Source: JAFKFI01 sp963795435 (GTDB taxonomy: Bacteria > Pseudomonadota > Alphaproteobacteria > Acetobacterales > Acetobacteraceae). From it: a stretch of DNA of 64,000 nucleotides. Under the pieces are notes generated by a model, which was given only the letters and a program-made list of their open reading frames with translations, ran no database searches and was not told where the DNA came from. Below are positions 53,217-63,927 of the stretch, in pieces. Location of the stretch: contig CAWCHV010000003.1 in assembly GCA_963795435.1 (NCBI GenBank), positions 124,001 through 188,000 on the forward strand. Direction: 5' to 3'. A program made the position numbers and the translations under genes. Every line of letters begins with the position of its first letter. The first letter of the stretch is position 1.

Positions 53217-54237
53217 CTACTGCGATGGCGGATTGCGCGCCACCCCCAGCGATGTCGGGGCAGCCTGGCCCGGCGGCGCCGGCGCGGAAGCGGCCTGAAT
53301 CTGGGCCGGCAGCTTGCCGTCCTTGATCGTGTCCGCGTCCAGGGGAAGATCCCGCCGGACGGCGCCGGCCCCGCCGAGCGCGGGCGCCACGACGCCATCC
53401 ACCAATACCTCGGTCCCTCCCGCGTTGCCGGTCGTCAGCAGCAGGTTGCTCCGCACCGGCACCGGCCAGGTCTCCCCGGCGCGCAAAATCCGATTCAGCA
53501 GCACCTGCCCGCCCCGATCCCGCACCTGCAGCCACGCATCGGCGCGGGCGCGCAACACGATCCTGGGCTCGTCGGGGTTCACCGCACTGGCCGGCGCAGC
53601 CATCGGCGGCATGGGCATCGCGGCAGCCGCCGAACTGGGCGGCACCGACGGCATCTCCGGGAACGGCTCGGGCTGGGCGGCGGCCACGACGGGCGGCGGC
53701 GGCGGGGCGGCGGGGCGAGGCGGCAGCGGGATCGCTTGCTCGGCGAGAGGCGCCAGTCGCTGCGGAACCGGCTGGACGACCTCGGCGGGCAGCCGTCCCT
53801 CGCCCGAAAGCCGGTACCAGCCGACGTACGCGCCAACGGCGAGGATCGCCGCGAGCAGCACCGCCGCGCCGGCCGGCACGCCGCGATCGGGCACCGGAGC
53901 GGGAAAATCGAGCTCGGTCTTGCGAGCTGACCTCCGTGGTGGAAGCCTTGAAGCGGCGTGCCTGCTCGTCGGGATCGAGGCCGAGCGCCGCAGCGTAGGT
54001 GCGCAGAAAACCCAGCGCATAGGCGGCGGCCGGAAGACCGCCCAAGTCTCCGGCCTCAAGCGCCTCCAGATAGGGCAGCCGAATTCGCAGCCAGGCGGCG
54101 ACCGCGGGCAGTTCCCACCCTAGCCGCTCGCGCGCCGCGCGCAGCTCCGCGCCGACCCGCGCCGGACCCGACGCGGCATCGTCGCCCGGGCCGGCGGTCG
54201 GCGGGCTGGATAGGTCCGAACCGGCCCGGTACTTCAC
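53217..54237 (-). pseudogene. RodZ-like HTH and DUF4115 membrane protein (frameshifted)
   Basis: A 339-residue protein after removal of one base. Residues about 28-95 form an HTH_25 domain (LRAARERLGWELPAVAAWLRIRLPYLEALE; YALGFLRTYAAALGLDPDE). After KASTTEVS an extra A at 53925 (plus strand) shifts the frame; skipping it gives RKTELDFPAPVPDRG, a membrane helix (AAVLLAAILAVGAYVGWY), a proline-rich stretch and a C-terminal DUF4115 domain (RIVLRARADAWLQVRDRGG). RodZ-type proteins anchor MreB and affect cell shape. The start is uncertain: GTG at 54237 with GCAGG upstream, or ATG at 54288. Confidence 0.82.
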
Positions 54238-54435
54238 CGGTGGAAACCTGCTATTCTGCAGCACGGTAACACCGATCCGTAAAACCATCGGTTGAGGTTA
54301 GGCGGCCAAGACAATGATCGGCTGCATCTAAACCGAGTAGCGGATATTTGCCAACGGCGTTTGCCCTAACCGGTTCCACCGAGGCGGCAAATCGGCGTCT
54401 GTGTTGCGCGCACGCACGGGACCGAGATTCGCGGC

Positions 54436-56652
54436 TCACAATGGCAGCTCCCGCTCGCGCGCCCAGGACGCGATCGCCTCGCGCAGACTGGCCTCGCCGG
54501 CGGCGTTGCGCCGGACCGAGGCGAGCAGGTGGCGGAACTCCGCCAGATCGAGTTCCGCGAGCATCGCCTTGACCGGCAGGATCCCCGGCGCCGGCATCGA
54601 GAGGGTCGGGAAACCGAGTCCGACGAGCACCAGCGCCTCGATCGGGCGCGAGGCTGCCTCCCCACACAACGATACCGGAACCCGAGCCATGCGGGCGGCA
54701 ACGAGCAGCTGCTCGAGCAGGTCGAGCACCGGGGCCGAGAGCAGGTCGTAGCGGCCGAACAGGGCGGGATTGGCACGGTCGGCGGCGAACAGGAACTGCA
54801 ACAGATCGTTCGAGCCGACGGAGATGAAGTCCGCCTCACGCAGCAGCGCCGGGAGCTGCCACATCAGCGCGGGAACCTCCAGCATGGTCCCAATGGAGAG
54901 CCGTTCCGGCGCGGGCCGGATCCGCTTGGCCTCCGCCTCAAGCAGCGCGCGGGCGGCGCGGAACTCGGCGACGGTGGCCACCATCGGGAACATGACCGAT
55001 AGGGGACGTCCCGCGGCCGCCAGCAGCAGCGCGCGCATCTGCCGACGCAGCAGGACGGGACGGTCGAGCCCGATCCGCAGGCTGCGCCAGCCCATCGCCG
55101 GGTTCTCCTCCTCCGGCGCCACCGCACCTGGCAGCAGCTTGTCGCCGCCGAGATCGAGCGTGCGGAACAGCACCGGCCGATCGCCCGCCGCATCCAGCAC
55201 GCGGGCGTAGATCGCGGCCTGCTCCGCCGTGTCGGCGATCGCGCCACGCGCCAGCATGGCGATCTCGGTGCGGAACAGCCCGATCCCCTCGGCGCCCGTG
55301 ATGTCGAGCTGGTCGAGCTCCAGGCTCAGCCCGACATTCAGCATCAGCCGGACGTTCTGGCCGTCCTTGGTGATGGCCGGCTTGTCGCGCAGCACAGCCC
55401 AGCCGGCCCGCAAGGCAATCCGTGCCTCCAGGGCCCGGACATAGACCTGCTTCACGTCGCTTTCGGGCCGCAGGATGAGCTGGCTGTCGTCGGCGTCCAG
55501 CACCGCCTCGTCCTCGGGGTCGGCGGCGTCGACCGCGCCCCGCGCCCCGCCCAGCATCGGCAGGCCAAGCGCCCGCGCCATGATCGCGGCGTGGCCGCCG
55601 GGGCTGCCCTCCTCGATCATCACCCCGGCGATGCCGCGCGCGTGCCAGTCGAGCAGTTCCGCCGGGCCGAGCCGGCGCGCCAGCAGGATCGCACCGGAGA
55701 CCACCGGAGATGCCACCGAGTTGCCGTCCAGCTCCGACAACAGCCGGCCGGCGAGATCCTCGAGGTCCGACAGGCGCTCGCGCAGATAGGGGTCGGCGAT
55801 GCGGCGCATCCGGTCGCGCAGCTCGCCCGCGACGCGCTGCACGGCGGCTTCCGCCGACAACCCGCCCCGGATCACCGCGCCCACCCGGCGCAGCCAGCCG
55901 GCATCGGCGGCGATCAGCCTGTAGGCCTCCAGCACCTCGCGCGGCGCGTCGCCGTCCGGCATCCGGGCGGCGATCAGCTCGTCAAGCCGGCGCTGCATCC
56001 GGTCGGCCGCCTGGTGCAGCCGGTCGAGCTCGGCCTCGGGATCGTCGGCCAGCAGCCGCCGCGCCACGAAGCGGGGTCCATGCAGCACCACGGGCCCGAT
56101 CACGATACCGGGGGCAAGGGTCTTGCCGGTAAACACGCGCGGCAGGGTGGAGGCGACACCCTCCTCCGCCCCGTCCGAGGCGCCGGAGGTCGCGAGCACC
56201 TCCGCCAGCAGCATCGCCACCGTCTCCAGCGCCTCCACCTCGTCGTCGTCGTAGTTCCGCGGCGAGCGGTTCTGCACCGTCAACACGCCCACCGTCCGGC
56301 TGGCGCGACGCAGCGGCAGGGCGATCAGCGACGCATAGGGCTCCTCGCCGGTCTCGGGACGATAGGCAAAGGCGGGGTGGTTCTGCGCGTCCGGCAGGTT
56401 CAGCACGGCACCGGTCGCGGCGCACAGTCCGACGATGCCCTCGCCCACCCGCAACCGCGTCCGGCCGATCGCGTCGCGATTGAGCCCGCAGGTCGCGGCC
56501 AGCTCCAGCAGGTCGCCGGGACGCATGGCGTAGACCGAGCACACCTCCGCCGCCATCTCCGCCGCCACCACGTCCACCAGATCGCCGAGCGGCGCGGCGC
56601 CGTGTGCCATGAGCACGCGCAGGCGGGCGAGGAGCTGGCGGGGGGCGGACAT
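54436..56652 (-). CDS. ptsP: Phosphoenolpyruvate--protein phosphotransferase PtsP (EI-Ntr)
   Basis: A 738-residue enzyme I of the nitrogen-type phosphotransfer system. Residues about 15-155 form a GAF domain (VCSVYAMRPGDLLELAATCGLN; VGEGIVGLCAATG), then the PEP-utiliser N-terminal domain with the phospho-histidine H354 in SPGGHAAIMARALGLPM, and the PEP-binding TIM barrel with IGLFRTEIAML, RTLDLGGDKLLPG and GSNDLLQF. It phosphorylates NPr, linking nitrogen and carbon status to regulation. It starts 4 bases after the nitronate monooxygenase gene. ptsP next to lysC is conserved in alphaproteobacteria. Confidence 0.95.
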   Translation of the reverse strand: MSAPRQLLARLRVLMAHGAAPLGDLVDVVAAEMAAEVCSVYAMRPGDLLELAATCGLNRDAIGRTRLRVGEGIVGLCAATGAVLNLPDAQNHPAFAYRPETGEEPYASLIALPLRRASRTVGVLTVQNRSPRNYDDDEVEALETVAMLLAEVLATSGASDGAEEGVASTLPRVFTGKTLAPGIVIGPVVLHGPRFVARRLLADDPEAELDRLHQAADRMQRRLDELIAARMPDGDAPREVLEAYRLIAADAGWLRRVGAVIRGGLSAEAAVQRVAGELRDRMRRIADPYLRERLSDLEDLAGRLLSELDGNSVASPVVSGAILLARRLGPAELLDWHARGIAGVMIEEGSPGGHAAIMARALGLPMLGGARGAVDAADPEDEAVLDADDSQLILRPESDVKQVYVRALEARIALRAGWAVLRDKPAITKDGQNVRLMLNVGLSLELDQLDITGAEGIGLFRTEIAMLARGAIADTAEQAAIYARVLDAAGDRPVLFRTLDLGGDKLLPGAVAPEEENPAMGWRSLRIGLDRPVLLRRQMRALLLAAAGRPLSVMFPMVATVAEFRAARALLEAEAKRIRPAPERLSIGTMLEVPALMWQLPALLREADFISVGSNDLLQFLFAADRANPALFGRYDLLSAPVLDLLEQLLVAARMARVPVSLCGEAASRPIEALVLVGLGFPTLSMPAPGILPVKAMLAELDLAEFRHLLASVRRNAAGEASLREAIASWARERELPL

Positions 56653-56656
56653 GCGG

Positions 56657-57735
56657 TCAGCCCGTGCCGCTGGGCAGCCTCGCGGCGGGCGAGGCGATCC
56701 GGTTGCGGCCCACCAGAGCGGCGACCGCCTGTCCGACCAGATCGGCGATGATCGCCGCGACCGGCTGCTCGACGCTGACCATTCCGACCGACTGGCCGGC
56801 CATCACCGAGCCGGTCTCCACCTCGCCGTCGATCACCGCGCGGCGCAGGGAGCCTGCCCAGAAATGCTCGATCGCGAGCTGCGCCGCCTCCCTCGACAGT
56901 TCACCCGACTGGAACCGGCGCAGGGTTTCCGCCTGATGGTCGAGGAAGCGCCTGGTACCCTCATTGGCCAGGCCGCGCACCGGGATCACCGGGAAGCGCG
57001 CGTCGAGCTGCACCGAGGGCAGCGCGTCGCGCGCGGCGGCGCGGATGAAGGCCTGCTTGAAGCGGGGGTGCGCGATCAACTCCGTCGCGGCGGCGAACAT
57101 GGTGCCGAGCTGGGCGCCGGCCGCGCCCATCTCGAGGAAACGCAAGAATTGCCTCGCCGCGCCCGAGGCCGCCGGCGACGAAGACCGGCACGTCCCGGAT
57201 ATGCGGCAGCACCTCCTGGGCGAGCACGGTCAGGCTGACCGGCCCGATATGCCCGCCCGCCTCGGAGCCCTCGATCACCAGCGCGTCGGCACCCGACCGA
57301 AGCAGCCGGCGGGCCAGCACCAGCGCAGGCGCGAAGGCGATCAGCTTGGCGCCGCCATCCTTCACCGCGCGCACGGCGCCACCCGGCGGGATGCCGCCAG
57401 CCAGCACGATGTGCCCGACCCGCCCTTCCAGGCACACCCGGATCAGGTCGTCGAGTTCGGGGTGCATGGTGATCAGGTTGACGCCGAACGGCCGGTCCGT
57501 CAGCGCCCGGGTGGCGGCGATCTCGGCGGCGAGCTGGCCGGGGTCCATCGAGCCGCACGCGATCACCCCGAAGCCGCCGGCGTTGGATATGGCCGACACC
57601 AGATGGCGCTCGCTGACCCAGCTCATCGCGCCGCCCATGATGGCGACGTCGCAGCCGAGAAACTCCGTGCCACGCGACCAGAGCCGGCCGAGCTCGGCCC
57701 GCGCGAGGCCGCGCCCGGCGTCGGGAGGGGTGACG

Positions 57736-57755
<20 letters not shown>
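56657..57755 (-). pseudogene. Nitronate monooxygenase (2-nitropropane dioxygenase family; frameshifted)
   Basis: A 365-residue FMN-dependent TIM-barrel enzyme after removing one base. MGGAMSWVSERHLVSAISNAGGFGVIACGSM, then GVNLITMHPELDD, and LVIEGSEAGGHIG with the catalytic histidine are typical. The frame breaks after GLGRGEAIL: an extra C at 57143 (plus strand) is removed to give RFLEMGAAGAQLGTMF, the FMN-phosphate loop. It oxidises alkyl nitronates or acts on propionate-3-nitronate-like toxins. It overlaps the lysC stop by about 20 bases and precedes ptsP by 4, so the three are one transcription unit. ATG at 57746 is an alternative start. Confidence 0.85.
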
Positions 57756-58954
<1,199 letters not shown>

Positions 58955-59065
58955 GATCCTCGAGCCGTGTTGTCCTGGTCGCGGCCGGCGGAGCGGTCGC
59001 CCCTTGGTGGATTGCGCCCCCGCCGGCGGGCGCACACATACTGGCCGCTAGGGGGAGCGGCAACC

Positions 59066-59791
59066 ATGCAGGCGGGCGACGCTGGAGCGACCGGGACGCG
59101 CAACGCCTCGCCGGATGAGGTGGCGCGGTTCGACGCCCTGGCCCGACAATGGTGGGATCCGGACGGCCCGATGCGGCCGCTGCACCGGATGAACCCCCTG
59201 CGGATCGGCTGGATCGGCGACCGGGTCGCCGCCCGCTTTCCGAACGCCAGCCGCGTCCGGCTGCTCGACGTCGGCTGCGGCGCCGGCCTTGCCGCCGAGG
59301 CGCTGGCGCGGCGTGGCTATGACGTGCTTGGCATTGACGCGGCGGGCGAGGCGATCGAGGCGGCCATCGGCCACGCCGCCGGCCAGGCGCTGCGCCTCGC
59401 TTATCGGGTCGGCGAGGCCGACGATCTGGCGGGCGAGCAGTTCGCCGTGATCACCGCGCTCGAGGTGATCGAGCACGTGCCCGACCCGGCCCGATTCGTG
59501 GCGACGCTCGCGGGCCTGCTCGAACCCGGCGGGCTGCTGTTCCTCTCCACCTTGAACCGCACCGCGCCCGCCTTGGTGACGGCCAAGCTCGGCGCCGAAT
59601 ATGTCCTCCGCTGGCTGCCGCGCGGCACCCATGACTGGCGCAAATTCGTCCGGCCAGCGGAACTAGGTGCAATGCTGCGAGGCGCCGGATTGCGCGTGAG
59701 CGATGTCGCGGGGATGACGATGGACCCGGCCACGGGCTGGCGGACGAGTCGGGATCTCTCCGTGAATTATATCTTGGCAGCGGAAGGGTAG
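59066..59791 (+). CDS. ubiG: Ubiquinone biosynthesis O-methyltransferase
   Basis: UbiG, 241 residues, a class I SAM methyltransferase. VRLLDVGCGAGLAAEALARRGYDVLGIDAAGEAIEAA is the SAM-binding motif; ALEVIEHVPDPARFV and FLSTLNRT are typical of UbiG, and DWRKFVRPAEL lies near the substrate end. Membrane association is expected from the family. It carries out two O-methylations in ubiquinone synthesis. The ATG at 59066 follows GGGGGAGCGG. It is divergent from lysC, the standard alphaproteobacterial order. Confidence 0.95.
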   Translation: MQAGDAGATGTRNASPDEVARFDALARQWWDPDGPMRPLHRMNPLRIGWIGDRVAARFPNASRVRLLDVGCGAGLAAEALARRGYDVLGIDAAGEAIEAAIGHAAGQALRLAYRVGEADDLAGEQFAVITALEVIEHVPDPARFVATLAGLLEPGGLLFLSTLNRTAPALVTAKLGAEYVLRWLPRGTHDWRKFVRPAELGAMLRGAGLRVSDVAGMTMDPATGWRTSRDLSVNYILAAEG

Positions 59792-59849
59792 CGTCGCCCG
59801 GCCTAGGGCGAGGTCAAGCAGAAGGCGATTTGGCCAGCCCGGATCGGGC

Positions 59850-60329
59850 TCAGCCGTCGGCCCGCGGCACCCAGGGGATTTGCGACACCTCGATGCCGTC
59901 CTCCGCCAGCGCCTCGGCCTGCTCTGGGGTGGCCTCGCCGTAAATGCCGCGCTTCTGGCTTTCGCCGCGATGGATCTTCCGCGCCTCCTCGGCGAACTGG
60001 CCGCCGACATAGTCGCAATTCTTCTCCACCTCGGAGCGCATCCGCTGCAGCATGGCGAAGACCTGCGCCGGCATCGGGCCGGCGGTGGCCTTGGGCGGCG
60101 CGGCCGGGGAACCCGACGGCGGCTCGGCCGTCGGCGCCGCGACCGGCGGGGCGGCCCGGTTGCCCTTCTTCGGCAGGGCCGGCGCCATCAGCGCGCGCTC
60201 GACCTTGGTGTCGCCGCATTCCGGGCACTCGACCAACCCCCGGCGAGCCTGCTTCTCGAACGCGGCGCTGTCCTTGAACCAGCCGTCGAACTCGTGGTCC
60301 TGGCTGCACCGCAACTGGTAGTGGATCAT
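59850..60329 (-). CDS. DUF1178 family protein
   Basis: A 159-residue protein. MIHYQLRCSQDHEFDGWFKDSAAFEKQARRGLVECPECGDTKVERALMAP is the family's N-terminal zinc-ribbon-like part with C8 and the C-x2-C pair; a proline-rich linker leads to the C-terminal helical part (FAMLQRMRSEVEKNCDYVGGQFAEEARKIHRGE). The function is unknown. In alphaproteobacteria it is commonly close to grxC and a nitrilase-family gene; the nitrilase is missing here. It is 95 bases downstream of the glutaredoxin gene on the same strand. Confidence 0.93.
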   Translation of the reverse strand: MIHYQLRCSQDHEFDGWFKDSAAFEKQARRGLVECPECGDTKVERALMAPALPKKGNRAAPPVAAPTAEPPSGSPAAPPKATAGPMPAQVFAMLQRMRSEVEKNCDYVGGQFAEEARKIHRGESQKRGIYGEATPEQAEALAEDGIEVSQIPWVPRADG

Positions 60330-60424
60330 TCCCTAACCTGCCGATACCGATCTCAAGCCCTTGAGATGGCGGAGCTTGGCACCCTTGGCAAGTGAGTGCC
60401 AGCGTGTTGCGCGGGCACCGACCG

Positions 60425-60685
60425 TCACGCCGCGCGCAGCAGCGCGTCCAGCTTGCCGGCGCGGTCGAGCGCCTCCAGATCGTCGCAGCCGCCTAGGTGC
60501 TCGCCGCCCACGAATATCTGCGGCACCGTGGTGCGGCCGCCCGAGCGGCGGACCGCCTCGGCGCGCTGCGGCGTCCCGTGCGGCGCGTCGATCTCCCGAT
60601 AGGCCGCACCCTTTTGGTCCAGGATGCGCTTGGCGCGCGAACAGAAACCGCACCAGGGCTGGGTATAGATCTCGATCTCGGGCAT
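60425..60685 (-). CDS. grxC: Glutaredoxin 3
   Basis: An 86-residue dithiol glutaredoxin. IYTQPWCGFCSRAKRIL has the CGFC active site (C12, C15; CPYC is more usual), and TVPQIFVGGEHLGGCDDL holds the cis-proline and glutathione-binding residues. It reduces disulfides and mixed disulfides with glutathione in the cytoplasm. ATG at 60685 (with ATG at 60688 directly before it) follows GGAGACA. It is upstream of the DUF1178 gene on the same strand. Confidence 0.95.
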   Translation of the reverse strand: MPEIEIYTQPWCGFCSRAKRILDQKGAAYREIDAPHGTPQRAEAVRRSGGRTTVPQIFVGGEHLGGCDDLEALDRAGKLDALLRAA

Positions 60686-60821
60686 CATTGTCTCCTCGAC
60701 TGAAATCATTTCGGGGTTTTCGCCCTCCCCGCAAGTCCCGCGCGCATCGGTTGCCGTCTCGAGTGCGCGGCGCAAGACTATCGTGCCGGGGGCGATGCGG
60801 CTCCCGTGGAAGGGAAAACGG

Positions 60822-61946
60822 ATGCTCCAGCCGCCGCCAGCCCGCCCGGGAATGCGGGAAGACGAGGTCGACACCCCCGCCCTGCTGATCGATCTCGACG
60901 CCTTCGTGGCCAATCTCGACGCAATGGCGGGCCTGCTCGCGCCGACCGGCGTGAAACTGCGGGCCCATGCCAAGACCCATAAATCCCCGGTGATCGCCCA
61001 TCTGCAGATGGCGCGCGGCGCGGTCGGACAGTGCGTGCAGAAGATTGCCGAGGCCGAGGCGCTCGCCTGGGGCGGCGTGCCGGACATCCTGGTCAGCAAC
61101 GAGGTGGTCGGCGCGGCCAAACTGGCCCGGCTGGCCGCGCTGGCGGGGATCGCCCGGGTCGCGATCTGCGCCGACGACGCGGCGCAGGTGCGCGCGATCG
61201 AGAGCGCGGCGGCGGAGGCCGGAACGCGGCTCAGGGTGTTGGTGGAAATCGACGTAGGCGCGGGGCGATGCGGTGTGACACCGGGGCCGGACGCGGTGGC
61301 GCTCGCCAAGACGATCGCCGCCTCCCGCCACCTGATCTTCGGCGGCCTGCAAGCCTATCACGGGAGCGCCCAGCACAGGCGCACCCCGGCGGAGCGCCAG
61401 GCGCTGATCGCATCGGCGGTCGAGGGCACGCGGCGCACGGTGGAGCAACTGCGCCAGCAGGGCCTCGATTGCCCGATCGTCGGCGGCGGCGGCACCGGCA
61501 CGTTCGCGCTGGAGGCCGGATCGGGCGTCTACACCGAGATCCAGGCCGGCAGCTACGTCTTCATGGACGCCGACTACGCCCGCAACCTGGACGCGGCGGG
61601 TGCGCCGGTCACAACCTTTCGCCACGCGCTGTTCGTGCTGTCCACGGTGATGAGCGCGCCGCGCCCCGGCATTGCGGTGCTCGACGCCGGGCTCAAGGCG
61701 CTGGCGGTGGATTCCGGGCTGCCGCTGGTGTGGCAACGGCCGGAGATCACCTATGCCGGCGCCTCGGACGAGCACGGCAAGCTCACCTTCGGCCCCGATG
61801 CGACGGCACCGAGGCTCGGGGAGAAGCTGCGCCTGGTGCCCGGCCATTGCGACCCGACGGTGGACCGCTACGACTGGTATGTCGGCATTCGGCGGGGCCG
61901 GGTGGAGTGCCTGTGGCCGATCGCGGCGAAGGGCGGCATGAGCTGA
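60822..61946 (+). CDS. DSD1-family PLP-dependent enzyme (D-threonine aldolase/D-serine dehydratase type)
   Basis: A 374-residue alanine-racemase-fold enzyme. EVDTPALLIDLDAFVANLDAMA leads to the PLP lysine in LRAHAKTHKSP; IVGGGGTGTF holds the phosphate. The C-terminal beta domain has PGHCDPTVDRYDWYV, with the His and Cys that bind the metal in this family. Enzymes in this group cleave D-threonine or D-3-hydroxyaspartate or dehydrate D-serine; which applies is unclear. Start ATG at 60822 follows GGAAGGGA. It is divergent from grxC and converges on cheR. Confidence 0.9.
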   Translation: MLQPPPARPGMREDEVDTPALLIDLDAFVANLDAMAGLLAPTGVKLRAHAKTHKSPVIAHLQMARGAVGQCVQKIAEAEALAWGGVPDILVSNEVVGAAKLARLAALAGIARVAICADDAAQVRAIESAAAEAGTRLRVLVEIDVGAGRCGVTPGPDAVALAKTIAASRHLIFGGLQAYHGSAQHRRTPAERQALIASAVEGTRRTVEQLRQQGLDCPIVGGGGTGTFALEAGSGVYTEIQAGSYVFMDADYARNLDAAGAPVTTFRHALFVLSTVMSAPRPGIAVLDAGLKALAVDSGLPLVWQRPEITYAGASDEHGKLTFGPDATAPRLGEKLRLVPGHCDPTVDRYDWYVGIRRGRVECLWPIAAKGGMS

Positions 61947-61969
61947 GGCGGGCGACAGACCGGGCGGGC

Positions 61970-62842
61970 TCATTTCGCCATCGCTCCGAGCGCCGATGTG
62001 CCGAGCGTCGGAGCGGCGCAACGAGCGCCGACCGGTGCAAGCGCGTAGACCCCCTGCTCGCCGTTGAGCGGGACGAAGCGATCAGTGATGCCGAGCACCG
62101 TCTCCGCGCCGCCGAGATAGAGCAGCCCGTCCGGCGGCATCCGCCGCGCGATCGCCTCCAGGACTTGGCGCTTGGTCGGCTGGTCGAAATAGATCAGCAC
62201 GTTGCGGCAGAACACGACGTCGAAGCGGCCGAGCGGACGGAGATCGGCCAACAGGTTCCACTCGCGGAACTGGACCCGCTCGCGCAACGCGTCGGTGACC
62301 CGCCAGCCCGCCGTCTCCTTGCGGAAATGCTTCACCAACATCTGCATCGGCAGGCCGCGCTGGATCTCGAACTGGCTGTAGAGACCGGCGCGGGCGCGGG
62401 CGACCTGTTCGCCGGAGAGATCGGTGCCGACGATCTCCAGGCGGTGATCGGCCAGTTGCGCCCGGCACTCCGCCGCGATCATCGCCAGCGAATAGGCCTC
62501 CTGGCCGGAGGCGCTGGCCGCGGACCAGACCCGCAGCGCCGATCCGGCCGGCCGCGCAGTGACGAGTTCCGGCAGCGCGCGGGCGCGGAAATGCGCGAAG
62601 GGCTTCTCGTCGCGGAAGAAGAAGCTCTCGTTGGTCGTCATCGCCTCGACGACGGCGTTCGCCAACGCCTCGCTGCCTGGCCGCCGCAAGCGGTCGGCCA
62701 GCGCGTCGAGGTCGCGCAAGCCCTCCGCCTTGACGATGGGCGCGAGACGGACCTCCAGCAGGTACAGCTTGTCCGGCCCGATCACCAGGCCGGAGCGGGA
62801 CTTGAGCAACGCGGCAAGGGCATCGAACAGCGCCGGGTTCAT
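61970..62842 (-). CDS. cheR: Protein-glutamate O-methyltransferase CheR
   Basis: A 290-residue chemoreceptor methyltransferase. The N-terminal helical domain (ALLKSRSGLVIGPDKLYLLEVRL; TNESFFFRD is the conserved methyl-acceptor-binding segment) precedes a SAM domain (LRVWSAASASGQEAYSLAMI; FDVVFCRNVLIYFD). It methylates receptor glutamates for adaptation. Its ATG overlaps the cheB stop by four bases (ATGA). It is the last gene of the visible che operon. Confidence 0.95.
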   Translation of the reverse strand: MNPALFDALAALLKSRSGLVIGPDKLYLLEVRLAPIVKAEGLRDLDALADRLRRPGSEALANAVVEAMTTNESFFFRDEKPFAHFRARALPELVTARPAGSALRVWSAASASGQEAYSLAMIAAECRAQLADHRLEIVGTDLSGEQVARARAGLYSQFEIQRGLPMQMLVKHFRKETAGWRVTDALRERVQFREWNLLADLRPLGRFDVVFCRNVLIYFDQPTKRQVLEAIARRMPPDGLLYLGGAETVLGITDRFVPLNGEQGVYALAPVGARCAAPTLGTSALGAMAK

Positions 62843-63927
62843 GCCTGGACCGCTCGCAGGATCTCGAGGATGCGCGGGCCGATCCGCGGCAAGGGCAGGA
62901 CGGCGTGACAGAGGCCGGCTTGAGCGACCGCGCCGGGCATCCCCCACACCACGCTGGTCGCCTCGTCCTGGGCGATGGCGCCGCCGCCCGCATCGACCAG
63001 CTGGCGCGTGCCCGCCAAGCCGTCATGGCCCATGCCGGTCAACATCACTGCGAGGACGCGCCCATCGCACGCCTCGGCGGCGCTGCGCAGCATCGGATCG
63101 ACCGAGGGCCGGCAGAAATTCTCCGGCGGTTCCGCCGATAGCCGGGCATGGAGCGCGGCGCCCCCCTTGCGGACCAGCAAATGACGATCGCCGGGTGCCA
63201 AATAGATCCGACCGGGCCGCAGGAGCTCACCATCCTGCGCCTCGGCGCAGGGCATCCCGCCCAATCGGGTGATGTGCTCGGCGAGGATCGGCATGAAGGT
63301 CGCCGGCATGTGCTGCGTCAGCACCACGGGCAGCCGCACGCCGCTGCCCAGCGCGGCGACCAGCGTGAACAGCGCCTGCGGACCGCCTGTCGAGCTGCCG
63401 ACCGCGACCAGCCGGGGTACGGCGCGCGGTGCCGGGCGGAGCATTGGCGGTGCGCTGGCGCGCGCCGGCAGGGGTGCGCGGCGGCGCAGGCGGGCGAGGC
63501 CCTTCACCTTGGCGACCAGCTCACGGCGGAACGTGTCGTCGGCGATCGCCGCGGTGTCGGGCTTGGGCACGTAATCGGCGGCGCCGAGCCGGAGCGCGCG
63601 GATGGCGATGTCGCCGCCGCGCGTGGTCAGCGTCGAGGCCATCACCACCCGAATCCCCGGGTCCGCCCGCAGCAGCAGCGGCAGCGCCGTCATGCCGTCC
63701 ATGACCGGCATCTCGATGTCGAGCACCACCACGTCGACCGCCTGCCGCCGCAATTCGCCGACCGCGAGCTGGCCGTTGGCGACGCGGGCCACCACGCGGA
63801 TCGCCGGATCGGCCTCCAACATGCGGGCCAGGGCGGCGCGGATCACGGCGGAATCGTCGCAGATCATCACCCGCGCCGGCGATGCCGCTTCGGACTCGGC
63901 CCTCCTCTGCTCGGCGGGGGTGCTCAC
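62839..63927 (-). CDS. cheB: Chemotaxis response regulator protein-glutamate methylesterase CheB
   Basis: CheB, 362 residues. A receiver domain (residues 18-130; phospho-acceptor D70 in VVVLDIEMPVMDG, K122) is joined by an arginine-rich linker to the methylesterase domain with S179 in VGSSTGGPQA, H206 in TQHMPATF and the D of MLTGMGHDG. It demethylates receptors when phosphorylated by CheA. GTG at 63927 overlaps the stop of the upstream receiver gene (GTGA), and its stop overlaps the cheR start. Confidence 0.96.
   Translation of the reverse strand: MSTPAEQRRAESEAASPARVMICDDSAVIRAALARMLEADPAIRVVARVANGQLAVGELRRQAVDVVVLDIEMPVMDGMTALPLLLRADPGIRVVMASTLTTRGGDIAIRALRLGAADYVPKPDTAAIADDTFRRELVAKVKGLARLRRRAPLPARASAPPMLRPAPRAVPRLVAVGSSTGGPQALFTLVAALGSGVRLPVVLTQHMPATFMPILAEHITRLGGMPCAEAQDGELLRPGRIYLAPGDRHLLVRKGGAALHARLSAEPPENFCRPSVDPMLRSAAEACDGRVLAVMLTGMGHDGLAGTRQLVDAGGGAIAQDEATSVVWGMPGAVAQAGLCHAVLPLPRIGPRILEILRAVQA

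Noticed and set aside
59836..59850. AGCCCG-GAT-CGGGCT hairpin between ubiG and DUF1178 as a bidirectional terminator
   Set aside because: Short stem overlapping a coding end and no T-run on either strand.
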